Shown here in pieces: positions 1 to 10,124 of a stretch of 64,000 bases of DNA. The translations under genes and the position numbers were made by a program. The notes under the pieces were generated by a model. The model had not been told where the DNA came from. It made no database searches and saw only the letters and a program-made list of their open reading frames with translations. Numbering within the stretch: the first letter of the stretch is position 1; every line of letters starts with the position of its first letter. The DNA is taken from contig CM026398.1 of the NCBI GenBank assembly GCA_014843695.1, forward strand, positions 51,313,834 to 51,377,833, in the 5' to 3' direction. The stretch comes from Archivesica marissinica. Taxonomy: Eukaryota > Mollusca > Bivalvia > Venerida > Vesicomyidae.

Positions 1-119
1 CTGAATACGAGTGCTTTATAATGGGTATTATGGTTGATTTAAGTGGATGTTTTGGGAGGAAATCAGAGTGGCCATTGTTTCAAGATAATCACTAATCAGA
101 GGAGACTGTTGCCCGGTAT

Positions 120-454
120 GACTCGAGCACAGGTGGGACTCGAGCACAGGTGGGACTCGAGCACAGGTGGGACTCGAGCACAGGTGGGACTCGGAGACTC
201 GAGCACAGGGGGGACTCGAGCACAGGTGGGACTCGAGCACAGGTTTGACTCGAGCACAGGTGGGACTCGAGCACAGGTGAGACTCGAGCACAGGTGGGAC
301 TCGAGCACAGATATGACTCGAGCACAGGTGGGACTCGAGCACAGGTGAGACTCGAGCACAGGTGAGACTCGAGCACAGGTGGAACTCGAGCACAGGTGGG
401 ACACGAGCACAGGTGGAACTCGAGCACAGGTGGGACTCGAGCACAGGTGGGACT
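120..454. repeat. 17-bp minisatellite with CTCGAG core
   Basis: About 20 head-to-tail copies of a unit reading GACTCGAGCACAGGTGG. One internal copy is shortened near 189-200, and some copies differ at the last three bases (GGG, TTT, GAG, GAA). Each unit carries the palindrome CTCGAG. Open frames on both strands here (101 to 156 codons) are products of the stop-poor unit and not genes. Confidence 0.95.
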
Positions 455-713
455 ATCAGGTTTATATGAAGATGTTCACGAAGGAAAACCAAAGACAAAT
501 GGTGTAAAACATTGGAAGTAGTTGTTGCTAAAAGCAGAATTAATAACTGTTTTATACTGTGTTAGTGGTGTAAAAACTGCAATAAATCAATTAAATATTG
601 ATTCAGTGATGTCACATAATTATTAAGATGATATTATGAGCAAGTTTCAGTTAATGAGTTTTTTCTGTGAGTTTCTGTGACCGCGTATAAACAAACACCT
701 AGGTAACAGCATC

Positions 714-858
714 ATGGTTGCCTTAGTGCTATTTAGCAGTGTAGGGATTGTCTCCCTTACAGCAGTAGCAATCTTTCTTGGGTTGTTTGTTAATTTTGAC
801 ATTTTGTCTTCTTTTTCAGGTAAGTTGCATTTTAAGTCACTGCTGCTGCTGCTTTGAA
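714..858 (+). CDS. Short hydrophobic open frame, possible exon (very tentative)
   Basis: An ATG at 714 opens a frame of about 48 codons ending in TGA near 858. The in-frame region is open back to a TGA near 680. The first 30 or so residues are almost all Val, Leu, Ile, Phe, Ala, Gly and Ser, which would suit a signal peptide or one membrane helix. CAG followed by GTAAGT at 817-825 is a consensus splice donor that would end such an exon after about 35 codons. The same bases can be read as a splice acceptor joined to a donor, so there may be no exon here. No family is recognised. Confidence 0.12.
795..825 (+). promoter_or_regulatory. Candidate recursive splice site (ratchet point)
   Basis: A pyrimidine-rich tract (TTTTGTCTTCTTTTTCAG, 802-819) is followed directly by GTAAGT (820-825). 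A consensus 3' splice site abutting a consensus 5' splice site is the known signature of recursive splicing in long introns, best described in Drosophila. The pattern is seen in the sequence. Use as a splice site is inference. Confidence 0.3.
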
Positions 859-933
859 AATATATAGCCACAGAATAGTAGTGTATGAAGTGAAAGCTCT
901 AGGTCTAGGATTAGGTAAGATTTCCATAGTAAT

Positions 934-1312
934 TTACTCTTTGCATGCTGGGTAAAGTAAATGTTATAAATAGTTCAAATAATTGTAGCAGCCGACATTG
1001 TGGCGTCCGTGGTCCAGTGGTAGAGCGTCGGATTTGGAATCGAACGGTCCCTGGTTCGATACTCGGTCAGGCCACGTATGTAGTGTCATTGAGCAAGGCA
1101 CCTCACACACATTGCTTAGTACTGGTTAATCACTTAGGTCGGCTAAGCCTGCCCAGGAAAACATGTCTTAAGTCCCCGCGAGGGGTTTGACATTAAAGGA
1201 ACGTACATACATACATTTCATTAATGTGTTTTTCTTAACATAACTGAAATCTCATTACGACACAATTCTATTGACATATTGTTATTTTCACCGCTAGCGT
1301 GCAAAGAGTTAA
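934..1312 (+). mobile_element. MITE5 copy interrupted by SINE B
   Basis: The left end reads TTACTCTTTGCATGCTGGG and the right end GCTAGCGTGCAAAGAGTTAA, so the ends are inverted repeats closing on TTA(A). Two other copies (24984-25187 and 31181-31398) share the internal stretch ATAAATAGTTCAAATAATTG. Here the middle is split by a SINE at about 1000-1212. The right TTAA (1309-1312) is also the left TTAA of the next element, MITE2. Confidence 0.7.
1000..1212 (+). mobile_element. SINE B, tRNA-derived, inserted in MITE5
   Basis: The head is tRNA-like: an A-box-like TGGTCCAGTGGTAGAGC (1012-1028) and a B-box-like GGTTCGATACTC (1052-1063). The body contains GTACTGGTTA and GCCTGCCCAGGAAA, both shared with SINE C, so the two families share a core. 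The tail is (GTACATAC)n-like. ACATT at 995-999 and 1213-1217 is a possible short target duplication. The tRNA cloverleaf is degenerate, so this is not a working tRNA gene. Confidence 0.7.
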
Positions 1313-4308
1313 CCCATTCAACACCAAGTAACTGACATGGACTGGTGCATGATATTTAACCCATTCAACACCAAGTAACTGACATGGACTGGTGCATGAT
1401 ATTTAACCCATTCAACACCAAGTAACTGACATGGACTGGTGCATGATATTAACCCATTCAACACCAAGTAACTGACATGGACTGGTGCATGATATTAACC
1501 CATTCAACACCAAGTAATTGACATGGACTGGTGCATGATATTTAACCCATTCAACACCAAGTAATTGACATGGACTGGTGCATGATATTTAACCCATTCA
1601 ACACCAAGTAATTGACATGGACTGGTGCATGATATTTAACCCATTCAACACCAAGTAATGACATGGACTGGTGCATGATATTTAACCCATTCAACACCAA
1701 GTAACTGACATGGACTGGTGCATGATATTAACCCATTCAACACCAAGTAACTGACATGGACTGGTGCATGATATTTAACCCATTCAACACCAAGTAACTG
1801 ACATGGACTGGTGCATGATATTTAACCCATTCAACACCAAGTAACTGACATGGACTGGTGCATGATATTAACCCATTCAACACCAAGTAACTGACATGGA
1901 CTGGTGCATGATATTAACCCATTCAACACCAAGTAACTGACATGGACTGGTGCATGATATTAACCCATTCAACACCAAGTAACTGACATGGACTGGTGCA
2001 TGATATTAACCCATTCAACCCAAGTAACTGACATGGACTGGTGCATGATATTTAACCCATTCAACACCAAGTAATTGACATGGACTGGTGCATGATATTT
2101 AACCATTCAACACCAAGTAACTGACATGGACTGGTGCATGATATTAACCCATTCAACACCAAGTAACTGACATGGACTGGTGCATGATATTTAACCCATT
2201 CAACACCAAGTAACTGACATGGACTGGTGCATGATATTTAACCCATTCAACACCAAGTAACTGACATGGACTGGTGCATGATATTAACCCATTCAACACC
2301 AAGTAACTGACATGGACTGGTGCATGATATTTAACCCATTCAACACCAAGTAACTGACATGGACTGGTGCATGATATTTAACCCATTCAACACCAAGTAA
2401 TTGACATGGACTGGTGCATGATATTTAACCCATTCAACACCAAGTAACTGACATGGACTGGTGCATGATATTTAACCCATTCAACACCAAGTAACTGACA
2501 TGGACTGGTGCATGATATTAACCCATTCAACACCAAGTAACTGACATGGACTGGTGCATGATATTAACCCATTCAACACCAAGTAACTGACATGGACTGG
2601 TGCATGATATTAACCCATTCAACACCAAGTAACTGACATGGACTGGTGCATGATATTTAACCCATTCAACACCAAGTAACTGACATGGACTGGTGCATGA
2701 TATTAACCCATTCAACACCAAGTAACTGACATGGACTGGTGCATGATATTAACCCATTCAACACCAAGTAATTGACATGGACTGGTGCATGATATTTAAC
2801 CCATTCAACACCAAGTAACTGACATGGACTGGTGCATGATATTTAACCCATTCAACACCAAGTAACTGACATGGACTGGTGCATGATATTAACCCATTCA
2901 ACACCAAGTAACTGACATGGACTGGTGCATGATATTAACCCATTCAACACCAAGTAACTGACATGGACTGGTGCATGATATATAACCCATTCAACACCAA
3001 GTAACTGACATGGACTGGTGCATGATATATAACCCATTCAACACCAAGTAACTGACATGGACTGGTGCATGATATTTAACCCATTCAACACCAAGTAACT
3101 GACATGGACTGGTGCATGATATTTAACCCATTCAACACCAAGTAACTGACATGGACTGGTGCATGATATTTAACCCATTCAACACCAAGTAACTGACATG
3201 GACTGGTGCATGATATTTAACCCATTCAACACCAAGTAACTGACATGGACTGGTGCATGATATTTAACCCATTCAACACCAAGTAACTGACATGGACTGG
3301 TGCATGATATTTAACCCATTCAACACCAAGTAACTGACATGGACTGGTGCATGATATTTAACCCATTCAACACCAAGTAACTGACATGGACTGGTGCATG
3401 ATATTTAACCCATTCAACACCAAGTAACTGACATGGACTGGTGCATGATATTTAACCCATTCAACACCAAGTAACTGACATGGACTGGTGCATGATATTA
3501 ACCCATTCAACACCAAGTAACTGACATGGACTGGTGCATGATATTTAACCCATTCAACACCAAGTAACTGACATGGACTGGTGCATGATATTTAACCCAT
3601 TCAACACCAAGTAACTGACATGGACTGGTGCATTAACCCATGACATACGCATTCAACACCAAGTAACTGACATGGACTGGTGCATGATATTTAACCCATT
3701 CAACACCAAGTAACTGACATGGACTGGTGCATGATATTTAACCCATTCAACACCAAGTAACTGACATGGACTGGTGCATGATATTTAACCCATTCAACAC
3801 CAAGTAACTGACATGGACTGGTGCATGATATTTAACCCATTCAACACCAAGTAACTGACATGGACTGGTGCATGATATTTAACCCATTCAACACCAAGTA
3901 ACTGACATGGACTGGTGCATGATATTTAACCCATTCAACACCAAGTAACTGACATGGACTGGTGCATGATATTTAACCCATTCAACACCAAGTAATTGAC
4001 ATGGACTGGTGCATGATATTTAACCCATTCAACACCAAGTAATTGACATGGACTGGTGCATGATATTTAACCCATTCAACACCAAGTAACTGACATGAAC
4101 TGGTGCATGATATTTTCAAACCAATAAATTAATAAGAACATTACATTTGGACCAGTTCATTTATCAAAATGGGTAATTTTTGTCTAAAAATAGTAATATT
4201 ACTGGCAAAAAGTGCAGATCCTGATGAGACGGCTCGTCACGAGCCGGCTCATCTGGATCTACACTTTTTGTAAGCCTATTAAGAGGCCTGTAGTGTTGAA
4301 AGGGTTAA
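1309..4308 (+). mobile_element. MITE2 copy with its left end amplified into a minisatellite
   Basis: The element starts TTAACCCATTCAACACC at 1309 and ends with GTTGAAAGGGTTAA at 4308. The unexpanded copy at 41031-41271 is about 240 bp. Here the first 46 to 47 bp are repeated about 60 times before the rest of the element follows once (4114-4308). The remainder includes the internal hairpin with arms AGATCCTGATGAG and CTCATCTGGATCT (about 4217-4259). TTAA flanks and CCC/GGG termini are typical of piggyBac-type elements. No transposase is present. Confidence 0.8.
1313..4113. repeat. 46/47-bp minisatellite derived from MITE2 left terminus
   Basis: About 60 units run from AACCCATTCAACACCAAG to TGGTGCATGATATT. 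Units are 46 or 47 bp depending on a TT or TTT run, and carry AACTGAC or AATTGAC. One unit near 3630-3652 is scrambled, and single-base deletions occur near 1659, 2019 and 2100. Runs of the same variant sit next to each other, which suggests local duplication. The last unit reads directly into unique MITE2 sequence. Confidence 0.95.
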
Positions 4309-4519
4309 GCATTGTTTGTATGGCTACAAATAACACTTTAAAGCATTGTGAGGCACTGGAAGATTTGATTGGATGACTGTGAGGTGGAGGCTCGTCCACT
4401 GTACTTCATAATATTATAGAGATATTATAATGTAGAATTGTGTTACCCGACCGATATTGTCTGTTAACATTACTGTGCCCCACACCCCATCCAATCAGAG
4501 TGGTATTTTTGAAGGGATA
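4309..4519. other. Short non-repetitive spacer
   Basis: No open frame, repeat or RNA gene recognised between MITE2 and the 22-bp array. Confidence 0.4.
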
Positions 4520-5278
4520 TCTTGTATACCTTAATCTTGTCCCTTGTATACCTTAGACATCTCCATTGTATACCTTAAACGTGTCCCTTGTATACCTTAA
4601 ACTTCTCCCTTGTATACCTTAAACTTCTCCCTTGTATACCTTAAGCTTCTCCTTTGTAAACATTAAGCATCCCCTTGTATACATTAAGCTTCTCCATTAT
4701 TTACCTTAAGCTTCTCCCTTGTATACCTTAAGCTTGTCCCTTGTATACTCTAAGCTTGTCCCTTGTATACCTTAAATTTCTCCTTTGTATACCTTAAGCT
4801 TGACCCTTGTATACTCTAAGCTTGTCCCTTGTATACCTTAATCTTCTCCCTTGTATACCTTAAGCTTGACCCTTGTATACTCTAAGCTTGTCCCTTGTAT
4901 ACCTTAAGCTTCTCCCTTGTATACCTTAAGCTTGACCCTTGTATACCTTAAGCTTCTCCCTTGTATACCTTAAGCTTCTCCCTTTATACCTTAATCTTCT
5001 CCCTTGTATACCTTAAGCTTCTCCCTTTATACCTTAAACTTCTCCCTAATATACCATAATCTTCTCCCATATATTCCTTAAGAATCTCCCTTAGTAGGCC
5101 TTAAGCCTCTCCCTAATATACCATAATCTTCTCCCATATATACCTTAAGAATCTCCCTCAGTAGGCCTTAAACCTCTCCCTAATATACCATAATCTTCTC
5201 CCATATATACCTTAAGAATCTCCCTCAGTAGGCCTTAAACCTCTCCCTAATATACCATAATCTTCTCCCATATATAGT
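4520..5278. repeat. 22-bp minisatellite with 67-bp higher-order block
   Basis: Units read TTGTATACCTTAAGCTTCTC plus CC, with frequent AAGCTT. From about 5040 the array changes into a three-unit higher-order repeat of 67 bp: its CCTAATATACC segments begin at 5046, 5113, 5180 and 5247. The three sub-units in each block differ (CCTAATATACC, CCCATATATACC, CTCAGTAGGCC). Confidence 0.9.
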
Positions 5279-6105
5279 CAGCCCTTGCAAACATTATTTC
5301 TGTAGAGGAATGTTGTTTGTACATGTATGTAAAAAAACACTAGTTCTGAACTAAATTAGAATGAGTTGATTTATTAGTGGGAGATATTGTTAGTTTATTC
5401 TGTGATGCCTATATAATACAATGATGGACAGTCCAGTTATAACAAGCAATATAACATTATTGCTAATACCAAGAAAAGCAGCGACAAGCTTCCCTGTTTG
5501 GGGTTTCTTAATTCCATGATAAATTCTGCGGGTTCTCCTTTATTTCATCTTACAAGCCTGATGTATTGCGGAAAAGTGATTTGTTAATAGTTTGGTAATG
5601 GTGATCTTGCGCGGGAAGAGAAGAAGGGAAGGGGTTTTTATTTGCTGCTGGGTCTCCGAATCACGAAGGTTAATCTGACGCTATTGATTTGTGATGATTA
5701 TAAACATCAGTAGTTCGCTCATTTGACATCTTTTAGGGAGTCTTCGAGATCTTTTAAACGAACTTGTTGATCGTGAAATTGCAGTGCTGGTGATTCATTT
5801 CCCCCCTGTTCTGCGGAAATAATACGCTTAGACATCTACACGGGGAGAGAACAGATTGTTTTGTTGCTCTCGTCAGAACAAATGTTGGCATGATTATTTC
5901 AGTGGTTTAGACACAGCCTTATTTGTCTGAAGGAAACAAGATCCCTCATTCGTGCTTTGAAACTGTCAGAATTTAAATGAAGAAATTTAAATTTTGAATA
6001 GTAATTCAGTGGGTTTTTGCTCTGTTTCACTGCAAAGGAATTGAGCTTGTAATTTTCAACTTTTCGTCTGTGAGCATTTTGTTGACAATAAATTATATGA
6101 TTAAA
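5279..6105. other. Non-repetitive region, nothing recognised
   Basis: AT-rich DNA without long open frames, SINE heads or inverted-repeat elements that I can see. Confidence 0.4.
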
Positions 6106-6402
6106 TCAACAAAGGAGGACTGACTTGAGATGGTCTGCCTGCCGTCGCAAGCGAAGTTGGTGGTGTATTAGAGCCCACATGTTCATTGGTTGGTAATGTC
6201 TCTCCATCAAATGTTGTATTCGTTCTTTCATATTATTGAAGGAATTAGAAATAACTTTTAACACATTTAATAAATGTTCATTGTATCGTAAATGTGTGTG
6301 TATGACAGCTAAGATTACATTGTGACTCCAGCTGTTTAGTGTTGGAGGAAGAATTTCAGGCACGAACAGATACACAGACGGCCTCACGAATGGGTACTTC
6401 AG
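6106..6402 (-). CDS. Open frame of about 98 codons, unknown (low confidence)
   Basis: On the minus strand the frame is open from a TAG near 6405 to a TGA at 6106-6108. There is no good ATG near its 5' end; a GTG lies at 6387. The translation is rich in Leu, His, Asn and Met, with possible amphipathic helices, and does not overlap any repeat found here. No family is recognised. No polypyrimidine-AG acceptor precedes it, so support for a real exon is weak. Confidence 0.15.
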   Translation of the reverse strand: MKYPFVRPSVYLFVPEILPPTLNSWSHNVILAVIHTHLRYNEHLLNVLKVISNSFNNMKERIQHLMERHYQPMNMWALIHHQLRLRRQADHLKSVLLC

Positions 6403-6475
6403 TGGCTACCCCATTGTTCTTTCCTTCTATTAGCTACGTAACAGAATATATTGCTGCTAACCCTAGACCACCCTA

Positions 6476-6672
6476 GACCACTAGTTCTCCTAGCCACATT
6501 TGTACCCATTAGTATGCGCAGGTAGAACCACAGAGCTTCCATGAACCAGCTGGATAGCTTCCTCACATGAAAGAATTCAGCATCACATACACCCCCAAGC
6601 CACCCATGCCCATCCCCTCACCCAAGTGGGGTCCGAATCTTCAGAGGTGAGATGCAAGTGATTTAAGTTCTC
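6476..6672 (-). mobile_element. Degraded SINE F copy
   Basis: Shares the segments AGCTGGATAGCTTCCTCACATG and a following AATTC with the SINE F copy at 30700-30905, in the same orientation. The tRNA-like head lies at the right-hand end and is too diverged to fold with confidence. Confidence 0.4.
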
Positions 6673-6832
6673 TCACCATTGTGAAGATTATATAGATAGC
6701 AACTTTCAATCATGTTGGTAAAAATTCAAGGTCATATTGGAGGGGGGGTCAATGTCACATCCTCTTGTACAGCCTATGGAATCTTAGGTATCTCTGCTTA
6801 TTATATATATTATATTAGATGACATTAAGGAG

Positions 6833-6863
6833 TCAAGGTCAATTCAAGGTCAATCCAAGGTGA
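6833..6863 (+). promoter_or_regulatory. Three phased AAGGTCA-type half-sites
   Basis: TCAAGGTCA at 6833-6841 and 6844-6852, then CCAAGGTGA at 6855-6863, spaced exactly 11 bp apart. TCAAGGTCA is the extended half-site bound by monomeric nuclear receptors such as FTZ-F1/SF-1 and ERR. Function here is not shown, and similar AAGGTCA motifs recur in repeat-like DNA at 18250-18810. Confidence 0.25.
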
Positions 6864-7011
6864 CTCAATGCAGATCAAAACAAAAAGTTCCATGCACCAA
6901 ATGTAAAGGAGATCATAGGTTGGTTGTGCAATATTGACTTTGGTTTGTCTTAACCCAATCAACACCAAGTAACTGACATGGGCTGGTCCATGCTATTTTT
7001 AAACCAATACA

Positions 7012-7252
7012 TTAACCCTTTCCTTCATAGAGATTTAGGTTAATATACTATCATATCTCCATACAAACGACAGCCATTTAGCTATCATGCAGTGGATAAG
7101 TAGTCGCCATATCTATCCCACCTCCATATATATTACTGGGACTACATGAGATTCTGGCCTTTATTATGAACATTGGTTTGGCTACTACATTGTCAATGTA
7201 TGTCGTACTGATAAGGGCATCAAGAGGTGCTTCTAAGAGGGAAAGTGTTTAA
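7012..7252 (+). mobile_element. MITE1, inserted in MITE2 at TTAA
   Basis: Starts TTAACCCTTTCCTTCATAG and ends GGGAAAGTGTTTAA. MITE2 copies without the insertion read AAATTAATAACAAAATCAC at this point, so TTAA is the target and is present on both sides. Other copies lie at 20816-21113 and 39242-39769. The element is about 240 bp, has no coding capacity, and has piggyBac-like ends. Confidence 0.8.
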
Positions 7253-7378
7253 GAAAATCACATTTGGACCAGTTCATTAATCAAAATGGGTATACAATAG
7301 TAATATTACTGTTAAAAAATGCAGATCCTGATGAGACGGCTCATCTGGATCTACACATTTTGTAAGTCTATTTACAGG

Positions 7379-8398
7379 TCTATTGTGTTGAAAGGGTTAA
7401 GATATTGTGTGCGGTGTTGAAAGGGTTAAGATATTGTGTGCGGTGTTGAAAGGGTTAAGATATTGTGTGCGGTGTTGAAAGAGTTATGATATTGTGTGCG
7501 GTGTTGAAAGGGTTAAGATATTGTGTGCGGTGTTGAAAGGGTTAAGATATTGTGTGCGGTGTTGAAAGGGTTATGATATTGTGTGCGGTGTTGAAAGGGT
7601 TAAGATATTGTGTGCGGTGTTGAAAGGGTTAAGATATTGTGTGCGGTGTTGAAAGGGTTAAGATATTGTGTGCGGTGTTGAAAGGGTTAAGTGGATTGTG
7701 GTGTGCGGTGTTGAAAGGGTTAAGATAGTGTGTGCGGTGTTGAAAGGGTTAAGATATTGTGTGCGGTGTTGAAAGGGTTAAGATATTGTGTGCGGTGTTG
7801 AAAGGGTTAAGATATTGTGTGCGGTGTTGAAAGGGTTAAGATATTGTGTGCGGTGTTGAAAGGGTTAAGATATTGTGTGCGGTGTTGAAAGGGTTAAGAT
7901 ATTGTGTGCGGTGTTGAAAGGGTTAAGATATTGTGTGCGGTGTTGAAAGGGTTAAGATATTGTGTGCGGTGTTGAAAGGGTTAAGATATTGTGTGCGGTG
8001 TTGAAAGGGTTAAGATATTGTGTGCGGTGTTGAAAGGGTTAAGATATTGTGTGCGGTGTTGAAAGGGTTAAGATATTGTGTGCGGTGTTGAAAGGGTTAA
8101 GATATTGTGTGCAGTGTTGAAAGGGTTAAGATATTGTGTGCGGTGTTGAAAGGGTTAAGATATTGTGTGCGGTGTTGAAAGGGTTAAGATATTGTGTGCG
8201 GTGTTGAAAGGGTTAGGATATTGTGTGCGGTGTTGAAAGGGTTAAGATATTGTGTGCGGTGTTGAAAGGGTTAAGATATTGTGTGCGGTGTTGAAAGGGT
8301 TAAGATATTGTGTGCGGTGTTGAAAGGGTTAAGATATTGTGTGCGGTGTTGAAAGGGTTAAGATATTGTGTGCGGTGTTGAAAGGGTTAAGATATTGT
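7379..8398. repeat. 29-bp minisatellite containing the MITE2 right terminus
   Basis: About 35 units of 29 bp. Each contains GGTGTTGAAAGGGTTAA, the 17-bp right end of MITE2, followed by GATATTGTGTGC, the DNA just outside the element. The array is very homogeneous, with isolated variants near 7490, 7570, 7693 and 8113. It ends in GATATTGTAAATG. Confidence 0.95.
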
Positions 8399-8920
8399 AA
8401 ATGAATAAAATTGGAAGATCACATCATATTACCCCCCTCCCTCCCTCCCCCACTGAGCTAAAGGGTTTCCAAGACCACCTTTATGGAGCATTTAATTTGT
8501 CAAAATACATTTCCAAGATACCTGTTCCACTTGAGTTCCTTTGATGTTTGTAATGGTAACCTTGCAAGTATATGGGATAATTGTTTCATGGCAGATTATT
8601 GGGAGATTATTTCTGTTTGTAGCAGATTATTGAAGTCTGGTAAAAGATTGCCAACAGTGTAAACGATTTAAAGACCAGAAGAGAACATTTAAATATTCGC
8701 TGTTATTTTGCTGTGCATACTAAGCATTATGAAATATTAATATGAAACAGTTAAATCCTGTATGACAACACTATGTTAATAAATAATTTAGTCCATCTAA
8801 AAGCCCCAGCCAAAAAAAAATCATACATAACTTACTTCCCTTGGCTATTTGAAACAATGTGTTTCTAATCACGATCATTCTTATATTCGATAAAACATAA
8901 ATATAAATCAACAGATTTCC
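8399..8920. other. Non-repetitive region
   Basis: No gene or repeat recognised. A CCCCCCTCCCTCCCTCCCCC pyrimidine run lies near 8432-8451. Confidence 0.4.
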
Positions 8921-9264
8921 TTTTCTAGCAAAAGATAGTGGGTATTGTGCATATATGATAGTGGGTATTGTGCATATATGATTTCCTTTTCTAACAAAAG
9001 ATATTGGGTATTGTGCATATATGATAGTGGATATTGTGCATATATGATAGTGGGTATTGTGCATATATGATAGTGGGTATTGTGCATATATGATTTCCTT
9101 TTCTAACAACAGATAGTGGGTATTGTACATATATGATTTCCTTTTCTAACAACAGATAGTGGGTATTGTGCATATATGATAGTGGGTATTGTGCATATAT
9201 GATAGTGGGTATTGTGCCTATATGATTTCCTTTTCTAACAACAGATAGTGGGTATTGTGCATAC
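8921..9264. repeat. 23-bp minisatellite with interleaved longer units
   Basis: The basic unit is TATTGTGCATATATGATAGT plus GGG. Some units carry a further 20 bp containing TTCCTTTTCTAACAACAGAT, giving about 43 bp. Minus-strand open frames of 114 to 119 codons here are array artefacts. Confidence 0.9.
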
Positions 9265-9549
9265 AGTAAAACGCAAAATGGCGCCACTTCGAATTTTCCA
9301 TCAATCAATGCCCAATGACCAATCATACGCTGCACTTAATGACGTCATTAATTCCAATATTTAAGAGAATTATGTCAAGTACAGATTTAGAGTTTTAAAA
9401 TTATTAAAAAACACCAAAAAGTTGTCGAAAATTAAAGTAGAGGGTAACAATTTATGTGATTAAACATCTATTTAATAATATACTACTATGTTATATAATC
9501 CTGCAATATTAGTATGCATTTTCTTGTTCATCTGACCTTTAATATTAAC
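9265..9549. other. Spacer with a CRE-like palindrome
   Basis: TGACGTCA, the full palindromic cAMP-response/ATF site, is at 9340-9347, about 20 bp after an inverted CCAAT-like GACCAATCAT. Both could be chance. No transcript is evident. Confidence 0.3.
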
Positions 9550-10124
9550 ATGATCGGTTGATTCTGTGATATTCAGAAAACATATGTTCGGTTGATTCTG
9601 TGATAATCGGAAATCATATCATGTTCGGTTGATTCTGTGATATTCAGAGAACATATCATGTTCGGTTGATTCTGTGACAATCAGAGAACATAAAATTATC
9701 ATGTTCGGTTGATTCTGTGACAATCGGAAATCATAATTATCATGTTCGGTTGATTCTGTGACAATCAGAAAACATATCATGTTCGGTTGATTCTGTGATA
9801 ATCAGAGAACATATCATGTTCAGTTGAATCTGTGACAATCGGAAAACATATCATGTTCGGTTGATTCTGTGACAATCAGAGAACATATCATGTTCAGTTG
9901 ATTCTGTGACAATCGGAAACCATATCATGTTCGGTTGATTCTGTGACAATCGGAAACCATATCATGTTCGGTTGATTCTGTGACAATCGGAAACCATATC
10001 ATGTTCGGTTGATTCTGTGACAATCGGAAAACATTTCATGTTCGGTTGATTCTGTGACAATCAGAAAACATATCATGTTCGGTTGATTCTGTGACAATCA
10101 GAAAACATATGTTCGGTTGATTTT
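9550..10124. repeat. 37-bp minisatellite
   Basis: About 15 units built on GGTTGATTCTGTGACAATCG followed by GAAAACATATCATGTTC. Early units read GATATTC or GATAATC instead of GACAATC and vary in length through loss or gain of ATCATG or AATT. Confidence 0.92.

Larger units (their letters stand above)
455..931. other. Non-repetitive AT-rich DNA with a possible splice motif
   Basis: No repeat family recognised. It holds the short hydrophobic frame and splice-like motif at 714-825, listed separately. CTG is repeated four times at 839-851. Confidence 0.5.
6950..8398 (+). mobile_element. MITE2 copy, split by MITE1 and amplified at its right end
   Basis: The left end TTAACCCAATCAACACC is at 6950. 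The body is interrupted by MITE1 (7012-7252) and resumes with AAAATCACATTTGGACCAG. The right end GTTGAAAGGGTTAA first occurs at 7387-7400, and then the terminus plus flank is repeated to 8398. The internal hairpin near 7321-7355 has lost its loop compared with the other copies. Confidence 0.8.

Noticed and set aside
1007..1075. Apparent tRNA gene with good A and B boxes
   Set aside because: The anticodon stem pairs poorly, and the sequence continues into a SINE body with a core shared with SINE C.
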